A DNA stretch of 64,000 nucleotides from Acidobacteriota bacterium (GTDB taxonomy: Bacteria; Acidobacteriota; Thermoanaerobaculia; Multivoradales; SZUA-115). The notes beneath the pieces were generated by a model. It saw only the letters and a program-made list of their open reading frames with translations. It did not search any database and was not told the DNA's origin. The stretch is taken from the NCBI GenBank assembly GCA_024277255.1, contig JAJRVQ010000107.1, positions 1 through 64,000 of the forward strand. The letters run 5' to 3'. A program made the position numbers and the translations under genes. Below, one piece after another: positions 45,948 to 53,959 of this stretch (the stretch's first letter is position 1; each line of letters begins with the position of its first letter).

Positions 45948-48343
45948 TGAGTACGCCAGAGCCAGCAGAGCCACGCGCCGGCGCGCCCTCAACGCCGTCG
46001 CTGAGTCCGCCCGAGGGCTCCCTACCGGACCTCAATGCCGAGACCTACCCGGTGGAGGAGGTGCAGACACTGCTCGATCGAGCGGCCTATTTCAGCCTTC
46101 TGGCCCAACCCGACCTCGAGTATGCCAAGAGGGTTCCGCTGATCCCGGATCAGTCCTCCGGGCCGAGCCGGGAGCAGGGTAGAGAAGGGCTGATCATCGC
46201 CGCGGATCTGCACGGCTTGGCGACACGTTTTGGCGCGACGGCCGAGCCGTCAGCCGATACTGTCGTCGGTGAGCCGGTGGCGCGCTACCTTTCCCGCTTC
46301 CTATTCGCTCCGGCGGACTTCGGCTGGCAGCCCGGCCGCCATCCACCGGCGACCCGCTTTGACCCCACTCGCGAACAAGACTTCGTTCTCTACGGCGACC
46401 GGATCGCCTTCGGAGAAGACGAACGCCATGGCTTCTTCGGCTACGGCGTGGGCAAGACCTTTCCGCTGACCATCCAGGGAGAACCCCGGCTGCTGGTCGG
46501 CGCCGTCGGCAATGTTACCCAGGGCTTCGGCAAGTTCCGCGGTCTGGAGGGTGTCTATTCCTTGAATGGGGTGCTGACGGCAGAGCTCGGCTTCGCTGGA
46601 AGTTGGCTCTGTCGCATGGTCGATCCGCAAGGACGGTTCCACTCGCAAGAGCCGCTTGCCGAGTTGGTTCCCGAACTTGCCTCCGCGGGGCAACGAGGAC
46701 GCGCCGAGGCTGGTGCCTCCTATCTCGTCCTGTCCGGCCGCAAACCGAGCCCACCACCGCCAACCCGATACGGGCCACCGCCGGGCGGAGGCCCCGGCCG
46801 GGTCACCCTGTTGACCACCGCGAGAATGACCTCGACGCGCCCGCTGCTGGCCTTGACCGGGGCCGGAGGGCTGCGCACCGCGCTGGAGGAGGGCGAGACG
46901 GTCGGTGAACTGGATGCCCGGATCACGCTGGACCTGGCCGCAGCGCCGGGAACGGCGCAGCGGCCGAACCCGTTTGCCACCCACAACTTGTATCGCTTTA
47001 CCACGGCCGAGGGGCGGCGGCTGGGTACGGTCACCGCAGAGATCCTTCTCGGGCGATCCTTCGATCTTGCCTTTGCGTCGGCTCCCGGGCTGAAGGCCCT
47101 TCGCTTCGGTGGCTTCGGTCGGGTGACGGAGGGTACCGGGATCTTCGAGGGCGCCGAGGGCTTGGTTTCGATCAATTCGGCGGTCGGACTCGCTCCGCAC
47201 GCGTTGTCGATGCTGCATGTTATGCGCCTCACTCATCCGCCGCGGCCCGCCGCGGCGCCGGGTGGGGGCGGTGTGGAGCGCCCGCGCTCCGCCGCAGCAC
47301 CACGGGCGACGAGGAACAACTCAGGAGGTAAAACCATGGTCGGGACAGTCCACGAACACGACCTTGTGCTGCGGACCGGAGAACGGATGCACTACCGCGA
47401 GGCGGGGTCGCCAGACGGTCGGCCGATTCTGCTGCTGCACGGCAACCCCGGGTACTCGCTGGCTTGGAACCCGGTGATGGAGAGGCTGGCCGACTTGGGG
47501 CGGCTGATCGCTCCCGACCTGATCGGTTTCGGTGACTCACAGAAGACCGACACACCGCCCTCCTTCTACCACCACGCGGAGTTCGTCGACCAGTTTGTCG
47601 AAGGGCTGGGGCTGCGCGATATGACCCTCTTCATCCAGGACTGGGGGGGCGCCATCGGCTTCGACCACGCGGTGCGCCACCAGGAGAACATCCGCGCCAT
47701 CGCCTTCTTCGAGGCGATCCTCAAACCGTACGAGAGTTGGGAGAGTTTTCCCCAGCAGATCGACCCGGCCAAGATCGCTCAAGGCGATCCGCAACAGAGC
47801 AAGTCGGCTCTGGCCCGGCAGAAGTTCCAGGAGTTTCGCCAAGATCCTCGCATCGGCGGCAAGGGGTGGGAGCAGATCACCGCCGGCAACATCTTCGTCA
47901 AGATCTTCATGGGGCCGCTGCTCGGCCACCCGTTCGATCCACGGCAGATTCCCGAGCCGGAAAAAGACCCAGTGCTGGGCCCCTTGCTGGCACCCTACTT
48001 CCGTCCCTTCCCGACGATTTGGTCGCGCAATTCAATCTGGCGATTGGCCCGGGAGATCCCCATTGCCGGAGAGCCGGCCGATGTCACCGTCAGCGTGCGC
48101 CACTACAGCGAGGTACTGGCCGGGTGGGAGGTGCCCAAACTGTTGATCTATTCCAACAGCGGACCGACCCTCAAGGAGGAGCACGCCGAGTGGGTGCGGC
48201 GCAACTGGTCGCGGAACCTCACCGTTCGCAACCTGGATCAGATTCCCGGGGTCGAGGTTGTCGAAGGCACACACTTCCTGCAACAAACCCATCCCGACCA
48301 GATCTCGGACCTCTTCAGGGAATGGTACTCGCGGCTGGGCTAG
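45944..48343 (+). CDS. Unknown beta-rich domain fused to haloalkane-dehalogenase-like hydrolase
   Basis: 799 residues without a stop. The first ~460 residues are Pro-rich at both ends and contain two related beta-rich segments with glycine patterns (GYGVGKTFPLTI with GKFRGLEGVYSLNGVL; LGTVTAEILLGRSF with GIFEGAEGLVSINSAV), reminiscent of small lipocalin/allene-oxide-cyclase-like barrels, an uncertain match. The remainder is an alpha/beta hydrolase starting at an internal ATG (47336) with its own AGGAGGT. The upstream half may exist only as part of the fusion, since no stop codon intervenes. ATGA overlap with patatin. Confidence 0.6.
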   Translation: MMSTPEPAEPRAGAPSTPSLSPPEGSLPDLNAETYPVEEVQTLLDRAAYFSLLAQPDLEYAKRVPLIPDQSSGPSREQGREGLIIAADLHGLATRFGATAEPSADTVVGEPVARYLSRFLFAPADFGWQPGRHPPATRFDPTREQDFVLYGDRIAFGEDERHGFFGYGVGKTFPLTIQGEPRLLVGAVGNVTQGFGKFRGLEGVYSLNGVLTAELGFAGSWLCRMVDPQGRFHSQEPLAELVPELASAGQRGRAEAGASYLVLSGRKPSPPPPTRYGPPPGGGPGRVTLLTTARMTSTRPLLALTGAGGLRTALEEGETVGELDARITLDLAAAPGTAQRPNPFATHNLYRFTTAEGRRLGTVTAEILLGRSFDLAFASAPGLKALRFGGFGRVTEGTGIFEGAEGLVSINSAVGLAPHALSMLHVMRLTHPPRPAAAPGGGGVERPRSAAAPRATRNNSGGKTMVGTVHEHDLVLRTGERMHYREAGSPDGRPILLLHGNPGYSLAWNPVMERLADLGRLIAPDLIGFGDSQKTDTPPSFYHHAEFVDQFVEGLGLRDMTLFIQDWGGAIGFDHAVRHQENIRAIAFFEAILKPYESWESFPQQIDPAKIAQGDPQQSKSALARQKFQEFRQDPRIGGKGWEQITAGNIFVKIFMGPLLGHPFDPRQIPEPEKDPVLGPLLAPYFRPFPTIWSRNSIWRLAREIPIAGEPADVTVSVRHYSEVLAGWEVPKLLIYSNSGPTLKEEHAEWVRRNWSRNLTVRNLDQIPGVEVVEGTHFLQQTHPDQISDLFREWYSRLG
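47336..48343 (+). CDS. Haloalkane dehalogenase-like alpha/beta hydrolase (internal start)
   Basis: 335 residues from ATG 47336, 6 nt after AGGAGGT (47323-47329). It has the features of haloalkane dehalogenase subfamily II: LLHGNPGYSLAWN, APDLIGFGDSQK, the nucleophile elbow FIQDWGGAIGF with Asp (about 102) followed by Trp, a Glu in AFFEAIL at the catalytic-acid position, and the His in EGTHFLQQTHPDQI. The nucleophile is Asp, as in halide or epoxide chemistry, not Ser. The substrate here may be an activated ester or halogenated lipid. The start lies inside a longer continuous frame from 45944. Confidence 0.78.
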   Translation: MVGTVHEHDLVLRTGERMHYREAGSPDGRPILLLHGNPGYSLAWNPVMERLADLGRLIAPDLIGFGDSQKTDTPPSFYHHAEFVDQFVEGLGLRDMTLFIQDWGGAIGFDHAVRHQENIRAIAFFEAILKPYESWESFPQQIDPAKIAQGDPQQSKSALARQKFQEFRQDPRIGGKGWEQITAGNIFVKIFMGPLLGHPFDPRQIPEPEKDPVLGPLLAPYFRPFPTIWSRNSIWRLAREIPIAGEPADVTVSVRHYSEVLAGWEVPKLLIYSNSGPTLKEEHAEWVRRNWSRNLTVRNLDQIPGVEVVEGTHFLQQTHPDQISDLFREWYSRLG

Positions 48344-48373
48344 TTGCCCGCGATTGAAGACAAGGAGTTCACA

Positions 48374-49021
48374 ATGACCATGGATCAGCGTCTCGCGGAA
48401 ATCATCGAATCGGCGTCGAAGACCGTTCACCACGCTCTGCAAATGGAGGCCCCCGGGGGTGGCCTCGTGCTGGCGGCGAAGCAGGCGGGGGATCGGCCGG
48501 TGATGGCCTGTCGCTCTCCCGCCATGGCGACCATCCGGCAAGGCATCGACGGGCGCCTGCACTTCGTGGTGAGCGGTCCTCTGGAGAGTCTCACCGGCGA
48601 GGCGGTGGGCCATTTTCGCGGCGTCTTTCAGGCCAAGATCTTTTCCAAGACGGACCTGTTCGACTATCCCGACCCGCCCAGCCGGCCGTTTGATCGGCCC
48701 TGGAGCGCCGGGGAAGCCGAGTCGCCCAAGGCGCTCAACCCCACCAAGTCCGAGTGGACCTTCGACCGGCTGGGTCACCGGGTCACGGGCTCGGGGTATG
48801 GCATGGCCCGCATTGCTATCGAACCGTTCGCCGGTAGCCACTTCTGGCTTTCCGCGACCTCCTTTCTGTGGGGGCACAGCGGCTCCGGAGTGGCCGACCA
48901 TCTCGGTCAGGCGGCGACGCTGGCCACGGCGACCTTCCCGTCGACGCCCTCCCTGGTGGATGGAGTGTCGTTCCCTATCCAGCTGTACCACTATCTGACG
49001 CTGAGCCCCATCAGCGACTGA
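48374..49021 (+). CDS. Protein of unknown function
   Basis: 215 residues; ATG 48374 follows AAGGAG (48362-48367). The first ~35 residues are a helix (RLAEIIESASKTVHHALQM). The rest is beta-rich (HFVVSGPLESLTGEAVGHFR, WTFDRLGHRVTGSGYGMARI, HFWLSATSFLWG) and shows some likeness to the beta segments of the genes on either side. No family recognised. Transcribed with the cluster, 21 nt before the next start. Confidence 0.45.
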   Translation: MTMDQRLAEIIESASKTVHHALQMEAPGGGLVLAAKQAGDRPVMACRSPAMATIRQGIDGRLHFVVSGPLESLTGEAVGHFRGVFQAKIFSKTDLFDYPDPPSRPFDRPWSAGEAESPKALNPTKSEWTFDRLGHRVTGSGYGMARIAIEPFAGSHFWLSATSFLWGHSGSGVADHLGQAATLATATFPSTPSLVDGVSFPIQLYHYLTLSPISD

Positions 49022-49041
49022 ACCTGTAGGGAGAGACCGCG

Positions 49042-52000
49042 ATGCGACAGCTCCTCAAGTCGGCTATTAGCTTCTCCTGGTCGCTCTCCATGCTCGGCGT
49101 CCAGCAGATGGTTCGCATCCTCGATCCGAGGAAGGAGGATCCGAGCGACCCTCCGGCACCGCCTCGTGGGATCGGTGCGGGTCACCCCGGAGCCTCTCCG
49201 CCCGGCGCATCTTCCTCCTCATCGCCGACCGCCAGGCCCGCCAGTTCGGTGCCGCCAGCAGGACCGCCTGCGGCACCGTCGGAGGCTGCACCGGTGAAAC
49301 TGGCTCCGCCGCCCTCGCCCCGCGAACTGCTGCGACCTTCGGGAACGGTCGACTCGGGGCGGCTCGATGTTTCACGCTTCGCCGTCATCGGCGGCGGCCT
49401 AGCCGCGGGCGCCAGCGGCTTTGGAACCAGCGCCACCGGTCAGCGCTGGAGCTTCCCGGCCCAGCTGGCTCACCGCATGGGGACTCGCTTGCGCCAACCG
49501 CTCATTCAACCGCCGGGCATCGGCAACCCGCCGGGGTTGGCTGAACTCCCGGTCCGGCTGCCGGCGCTGGCGCAGACGACGGTGGTCGAAGAGGGGGTCT
49601 CCGCGCCGCTGCCGGGCAACCTCAGCATTCCCGGCTTTCGCCTCGCCGATGCCGCCGGCCTACGCGCCGAGATGCCGTTGGTGCGGCAGGAGGACAGCCG
49701 GCAAAGTGCCGCCAATCTGATCCTGGCCATGCCCTGTTTGGCACAGGGCGAGGAGGAGACTGAGTTGCCTACGCAGCTGGAAGCGGCGGTGAGCCAGCGG
49801 CCGACCTTGACTCTGGTCGCTCTGGGGTATCAGGATCTCCTCGAAGCCGCGCTGGAGACGGGGCCAGAGGCTCTGGCCTCCGCCGGCGAGGTAGACCAGG
49901 CCGTTCGGTTTATTCTCCAGGCGCTGACCGAAGCGGGGTCGCAGATCGTTGTCGCCACCATTCCCGATCCGTTCGATACGCCGGCCTGCACCTCTCGCGA
50001 AGAGGCGGCTCGAACCCTGCGCACGACGCCGGAACTGCTCGGCCAGCTGTTCGGTGTCGAAGCGGAGGATCGTCTCACCTGCGCCGGCCTCCACGACCTG
50101 GCCTACCGGCTACTCGGCGGCGCCTCCTCGATCCGGCCCCAGCGGTGGCTGATCCCGGCCGAGCAAGCCGATCAACTACGCTGCCGGCTGGAGGAGATCA
50201 ACGGAGTGATCCGCCGCCTAGCCCAGGACAACGGTGCTCTGGTGTTCGATCTGCACGATCTCTGGCGCCGAGTTCGCAGGCAGGGTATCCGCTGCGCTGG
50301 TCGCACCCTCACCGCGGACTACTTCGGGGGCTTCTACGACCTGGGCGGGTACTACCCTGGGGCGACGGGTCATTCGGTGATCGCTAACGATCTTCTCGGC
50401 TTGCTCAACACTCAGTTCGGCGCCCAGTTCGAGGCGATCGATCTGGCGCGAGTCGCGGAGCAGGACCCGGTGGCCGACTATGCCAGCGCCAGCGGCGAAA
50501 TTTGGCGCCAGTCGCCGGCCGCGTCGGCAGTGGCGATGCAACCCCCGATGCGCCCCCCGATGCAACCCAGCCCCGTGAGCCTGGCGCCGGCCGCCGGGGA
50601 GGTGGTCACCTCGTCGCCGGATTGGCAGTTCGAACTGCCGCCGGGTCTGGTGCAGGAGTTACCGCTGGCCCGAGAGGCCAGCTACTACGGCGATGCCATT
50701 CGAGTGGTCGATTGCACCGATCCTCGCGACCGCCAGTGGGGTAGCTGCGCCGGAGTTCTCTTCGGCGGCCTCGCCTTGTTCGACAGCCATCTCGAGGGGC
50801 GGTTGCGCTTGCGCTTCTCGCCGCCTAACAACGACGTCACCCGCTTTGAAGTCTCTATCGTCGAGGGAGCGCGCGGCGAGGACAGCGTCCTTGCCGCTCC
50901 CTGGCTCTTTCGCTGGCCGGTTCACGGTGGCCGGGTCGAAGATGGCCCCGGGGTTGTCTCCTCCGGCAAGCTCAATCTGGTAACCGGCGAGGTGAGCAAC
51001 CTCGACCTGCGAGTCCGTTTTCTCAACTCGGCTCTCTTCGCCTTGTTGCGGGTTAACCCGAACTTTCCCACCCAGCCCATCGCCTTTCCCGGCGCCTACG
51101 GATCGGCCAGCGGTCGTTTCGAGCAGCGCGAAGACGGGCTGCTCGACTTCACCTTCACCGGTACCACCTTCATTCCGCTCGGCGCCGAGCTGGGAGGGGA
51201 TCCGGTCCGTTGGGCCTTGCCGTTTACCGGGCCCGAGCAACGCTTCGCCTCGATCCCAGCGAGAGGGTTGGCCCTCCACCCGCACCTCCACCTGTCGACC
51301 CGCGAAGAGGCCACGAGTTCGCAGAAGCGGGCTGCGCCCACGCTGCCGACCAACACGGTTCACCAGTACACTCTGTTCAGCCACAACAGCGCTTTCGGTG
51401 ACGTCTTCGGTCTTGAGATTCCCGAACTCGGCGGCCCTGCCACCGGGCGGTCGCACGTCGCTGGGCGGCTGCAGATCCAATTCGGCGAGCCCTTTGGCCG
51501 GTCGCAGTCCATCGCCATCTCCTCGCTGCCGCCGGGAGGTCTGATGATCGCCCGGGAACCGTTGCCTCTCGACGCCGATTTCCCCGGTCGCCTAGCTCCC
51601 GGCCTGCTGGGTCACAACGAACTGCTGCGATTCCCCTTGCGCAGTTACTACCTGGATGCCGTGGAGTTGATCGACGACCCCTTCGATCTTGCTGTCGGTG
51701 CCATCGATTTGGACACCGGCGAGGTTCGTCACGGGCTGCTGCATCGCGGCCTGATCGGCCAGAACCTCTTCTACGCCTTGCTGCGGGTCGAGCCACGAAC
51801 GCCGAGGTCCTCCTTCTTCTTCCATGGGCCGGCTAGCCTCGAAGGGTCGCAAGACTACTCGGTCTACCGTTTCCGGGGCGAGGTCATGGTGCCCTATCCG
51901 GAAGGGTTTGCCTTCCCGGCTCCGGACCTTGCCAGCGGCTACGCCGCCGGGCCGAACTCGCGGCTCGATCCCTACTTTTGGCTTCGTGCGATTCGCGATC

Positions 52001-52410
52001 AACAACCCTCGGGTGAGGGGTTGCAGAGCGAGGGGCGCGAGGTGCGCGCCTCGACCGGCGAGATCTTTACCTATCGCTTGTCGATCCCCGGCAACAAGGG
52101 CGGTGGCTACTTCGACTACACCAATCACAGTCGGGGTGGCACCTTCCGCATGAGCCATCTGCTGTGGCGTTGCCTGCAGCGAAGCTCGGCGGATGGGGGC
52201 GACGCCGGGCGCGCCGACACGATGAGCGCCGACACGGTGAGCTTCACCGCTGTCGGAAGGTGGAGCCTGGACGACTCCGGCCAGCTACACACGGCGGCGG
52301 TTCATCTCTCCACCAACCCGCGGGCACCCTACGTCAGCATTTTGATCGACGGCGGAGCGGTCTCCAACGTCAATACCAAACCGGCCCGCGAGGAGGATGC
52401 CCTGCCTTGA
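49042..52410 (+). CDS. Large protein: phasin-like helix, inactive SGNH fold, duplicated beta domains
   Basis: 1122 residues; GGGAGAG precedes ATG 49042. The N-terminus (MRQLLKSAISFSWSLSMLGV) is the cluster's shared helix, followed by a Pro/Ser-rich linker. Residues about 110-480 look like an SGNH/GDSL hydrolase fold (FAVIGGGLAAGASGFG, LTLVALGYQDLLEA, VVATIPDPFD, YYPGATGHSVIANDLL), but the GDS nucleophile reads GGG and the block III GxND Asn reads Gln, so catalysis is unlikely. Two related beta domains follow (about 540-735 and 755-970; FALLRVNPNFPTQP and YALLRVEPRTPRSS mark equivalent strands), then a final beta region. It is the last gene of the cluster. Function unknown. Confidence 0.55.
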   Translation: MRQLLKSAISFSWSLSMLGVQQMVRILDPRKEDPSDPPAPPRGIGAGHPGASPPGASSSSSPTARPASSVPPAGPPAAPSEAAPVKLAPPPSPRELLRPSGTVDSGRLDVSRFAVIGGGLAAGASGFGTSATGQRWSFPAQLAHRMGTRLRQPLIQPPGIGNPPGLAELPVRLPALAQTTVVEEGVSAPLPGNLSIPGFRLADAAGLRAEMPLVRQEDSRQSAANLILAMPCLAQGEEETELPTQLEAAVSQRPTLTLVALGYQDLLEAALETGPEALASAGEVDQAVRFILQALTEAGSQIVVATIPDPFDTPACTSREEAARTLRTTPELLGQLFGVEAEDRLTCAGLHDLAYRLLGGASSIRPQRWLIPAEQADQLRCRLEEINGVIRRLAQDNGALVFDLHDLWRRVRRQGIRCAGRTLTADYFGGFYDLGGYYPGATGHSVIANDLLGLLNTQFGAQFEAIDLARVAEQDPVADYASASGEIWRQSPAASAVAMQPPMRPPMQPSPVSLAPAAGEVVTSSPDWQFELPPGLVQELPLAREASYYGDAIRVVDCTDPRDRQWGSCAGVLFGGLALFDSHLEGRLRLRFSPPNNDVTRFEVSIVEGARGEDSVLAAPWLFRWPVHGGRVEDGPGVVSSGKLNLVTGEVSNLDLRVRFLNSALFALLRVNPNFPTQPIAFPGAYGSASGRFEQREDGLLDFTFTGTTFIPLGAELGGDPVRWALPFTGPEQRFASIPARGLALHPHLHLSTREEATSSQKRAAPTLPTNTVHQYTLFSHNSAFGDVFGLEIPELGGPATGRSHVAGRLQIQFGEPFGRSQSIAISSLPPGGLMIAREPLPLDADFPGRLAPGLLGHNELLRFPLRSYYLDAVELIDDPFDLAVGAIDLDTGEVRHGLLHRGLIGQNLFYALLRVEPRTPRSSFFFHGPASLEGSQDYSVYRFRGEVMVPYPEGFAFPAPDLASGYAAGPNSRLDPYFWLRAIRDQQPSGEGLQSEGREVRASTGEIFTYRLSIPGNKGGGYFDYTNHSRGGTFRMSHLLWRCLQRSSADGGDAGRADTMSADTVSFTAVGRWSLDDSGQLHTAAVHLSTNPRAPYVSILIDGGAVSNVNTKPAREEDALP

Positions 52411-52412
52411 GA

Positions 52413-52769
52413 TCACTCCTTCCAGGCGCACCAGGCGCGGATCACCGCTTCGAGTTCGCCTTGACTTTGCTCGACCTCCTCAAGGTCCTTGAAGCGCATC
52501 GTTCGCACCAGCCTGCCATCGCCCTGCAAGCGCGTGTGTTCTCCCGGAATCTCGGCACCGCGGTGAAACATTAGGCTAACGAACTTCTTCGCCGGGCTGA
52601 AGCTGGCGATGTTGCCTCGGAAGGCGAAGGTCGGCGTCTTCCACTTGATCGATTCCTCGATGCGCGGATCCGTAGCGAGGATGATCTGCCGTACGCGCTG
52701 CATGGCCTCCTTGTGAGGTAGGTCGCAGCTCTTGAACCAATCGTCAACGGGTGCATCTGTCTTTGTCAT
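52413..52769 (-). CDS. DUF1801 family protein
   Basis: 118 residues from the ATG at 52769, 8 nt after GGAGG on the minus strand; an ATG two codons upstream is too close to that site. DUF1801/YdhG-like: LPHKEAMQRVRQIILATDPR, IKWKTPTFAFRGNIASFSP, FHRGAEIPG, RTMRFKDLEEV. Members are small cytosolic proteins of unknown role, some annotated as iron-chaperone-like. It converges with the end of the long cluster, leaving 2 nt between stops. Confidence 0.82.
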   Translation of the reverse strand: MTKTDAPVDDWFKSCDLPHKEAMQRVRQIILATDPRIEESIKWKTPTFAFRGNIASFSPAKKFVSLMFHRGAEIPGEHTRLQGDGRLVRTMRFKDLEEVEQSQGELEAVIRAWCAWKE

Positions 52770-53184
52770 GGCCATACCTCCGGAGGATCGGTTGCGATAA
52801 GGGTTCATACCATCTGGACACGAAGGCGTGCCCTCACGCCTGGCGCCGGTGCTCTGCGGCGAGCGAACGAGCGCGGCTCAGAAGAAGAGGCGAACGTGCG
52901 CGCGTATCTGTAATCACGTTCACGATAAAGATGGTTGAGCCTACCATGCCACCTTTGAACTGGCGGTGGAGGAGCGCCGGTTGTTACAGATCTGCCTACA
53001 GAAACGTGGGCAAGAAAGGCAAGGACAGCTTCGCCCTTCACGCAACTACACCGGATCGGTCGCCAGCAACACCGAGCGGCTGAGGCTGTCGTCGCGTAGG
53101 AGATAGGCAGCCTCGATACCGGCTCGGAATAGGTACCACCTTTGTGTGGACAGCGCCCGCGAGCCCTCCGCAGCCCGGCCGCGG
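52770..53184. other. Gene-poor gap with a decayed gene end
   Basis: This 415-bp stretch holds no gene I can support. It is less GC-rich around 52900-53000. Its main content is a fragment near 53050-53125 that copies the 3' end of the DUF1330 gene (listed separately). Confidence 0.6.
53050..53100 (-). pseudogene. Duplicated 3' fragment of DUF1330 gene
   Basis: These 51 bases match 53982-54032 at 49 positions (differences at 53080 and 53097). Read on the minus strand they encode LLRDDSLSRSVLLATDPV, the C-terminus of the DUF1330 protein at 53960-54340. The rest of the gene is missing here. The vapBC module at 53185-53867 lies exactly between the fragment and the intact gene. Confidence 0.8.
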
Positions 53185-53598
53185 TCAGTCCACGAACTCG
53201 AAGGCCACCTGCTGATGGCCAAAGCGAATGCGGTAGGTGGAGAAGTCGCGGCGATCGAGGCTGAAGATTTTTTGGGTTGGCAACCGTTCCGCCGTGACCA
53301 CCAGAGAGGCATCGGCGAGGTCCATGGGTAGGTTCGAGTATATCTCCATAAGCTCGAAGGCCCGTCTGAGGTCGCGTTCGTCCAGAGGCCGCACCACAGC
53401 GCCGCCGGCGAGGAGGAACTGGCGCAAGCGAATCGACCCCACGCTCTCAGGGGAGAGGATATGGAAGGCCTCGGTCAGGATAGGTGCTGTGGTTACTAGG
53501 ACTTGCCGATGCTTCTCCAGGGTTGCACGGCAGGCGGCGTGATGCGCATCTCGGGGCTCGAAGAGAGCAATGATGGGCCCAGTATCGAGCAGAATCAT
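53185..53598 (-). CDS. PIN-domain toxin (VapC type)
   Basis: 137-residue PIN-domain RNase: Asp5 in ILLDTGPIIALF, Glu in ILTEAFHIL (about 44), Asp in PMDLADASLVV (about 95), and FSLDRRDFSTY near the end. Closest within this window to the toxin at 14358-14771. It starts 8 nt after the antitoxin stop. It sits between a DUF1330 gene and a duplicated fragment of that gene, which suggests acquisition by insertion. Confidence 0.88.
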   Translation of the reverse strand: MILLDTGPIIALFEPRDAHHAACRATLEKHRQVLVTTAPILTEAFHILSPESVGSIRLRQFLLAGGAVVRPLDERDLRRAFELMEIYSNLPMDLADASLVVTAERLPTQKIFSLDRRDFSTYRIRFGHQQVAFEFVD

Positions 53599-53606
53599 CG
53601 TGCGTA

Positions 53607-53867
53607 CTAACGCCTGCTTCGTTTCAATATCGCCTCGCGAGCTGCTTGGCGACTGTCGTCTGCCGCTCCTGAAGCGTACCCGCCGGGCCCTAGGTCGAGC
53701 TGGCTATACACCTGCCAGGCGCTGGTGGTGCCTTCGCTGTGGTGCAGACTGTCCAGAGCGCGGAGGCCACCCTTGAGAAGCTCTGAAATGGACTGCCCCG
53801 TACTCTTGCGCAGTCGACCGAGGATCGCCTCTTCGGTCTCGTCTAGTCGAATGGTCCTGATGCTCAT
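53607..53867 (-). CDS. Antitoxin of vapBC module (ribbon-helix-helix)
   Basis: 86 residues starting MSIRTIRLDETEEAILGRL, a ribbon-helix-helix DNA-binding region with the CopG-like sequence STGQSISELLKGGLRAL; the C-terminal part would neutralise the toxin. A dyad with arms TGTATTAC/GTAATACA is centred about 28 bp upstream of the start and is the likely operator. Confidence 0.82.
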   Translation of the reverse strand: MSIRTIRLDETEEAILGRLRKSTGQSISELLKGGLRALDSLHHSEGTTSAWQVYSQLDLGPGGYASGAADDSRQAAREAILKRSRR

Positions 53868-53884
53868 GGGAAGCTACCTCCTCG

Positions 53885-53905
53885 TGTATTACGAAGTGTA
53901 ATACA
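53885..53905. promoter_or_regulatory. Dyad operator upstream of vapBC
   Basis: TGTATTAC (53885-53892) and GTAATACA (53898-53905) are perfect inverted arms around the 5-nt spacer GAAGT, 17 bp upstream of the antitoxin start on the minus strand. The other vapBC modules of the window also have symmetric sites in this position. Confidence 0.6.
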
Positions 53906-53959
53906 AAGGCCATCAATCTGGCCACCCCCTGCAAGTGACTGCCGGTTCAGGAGGGCACT

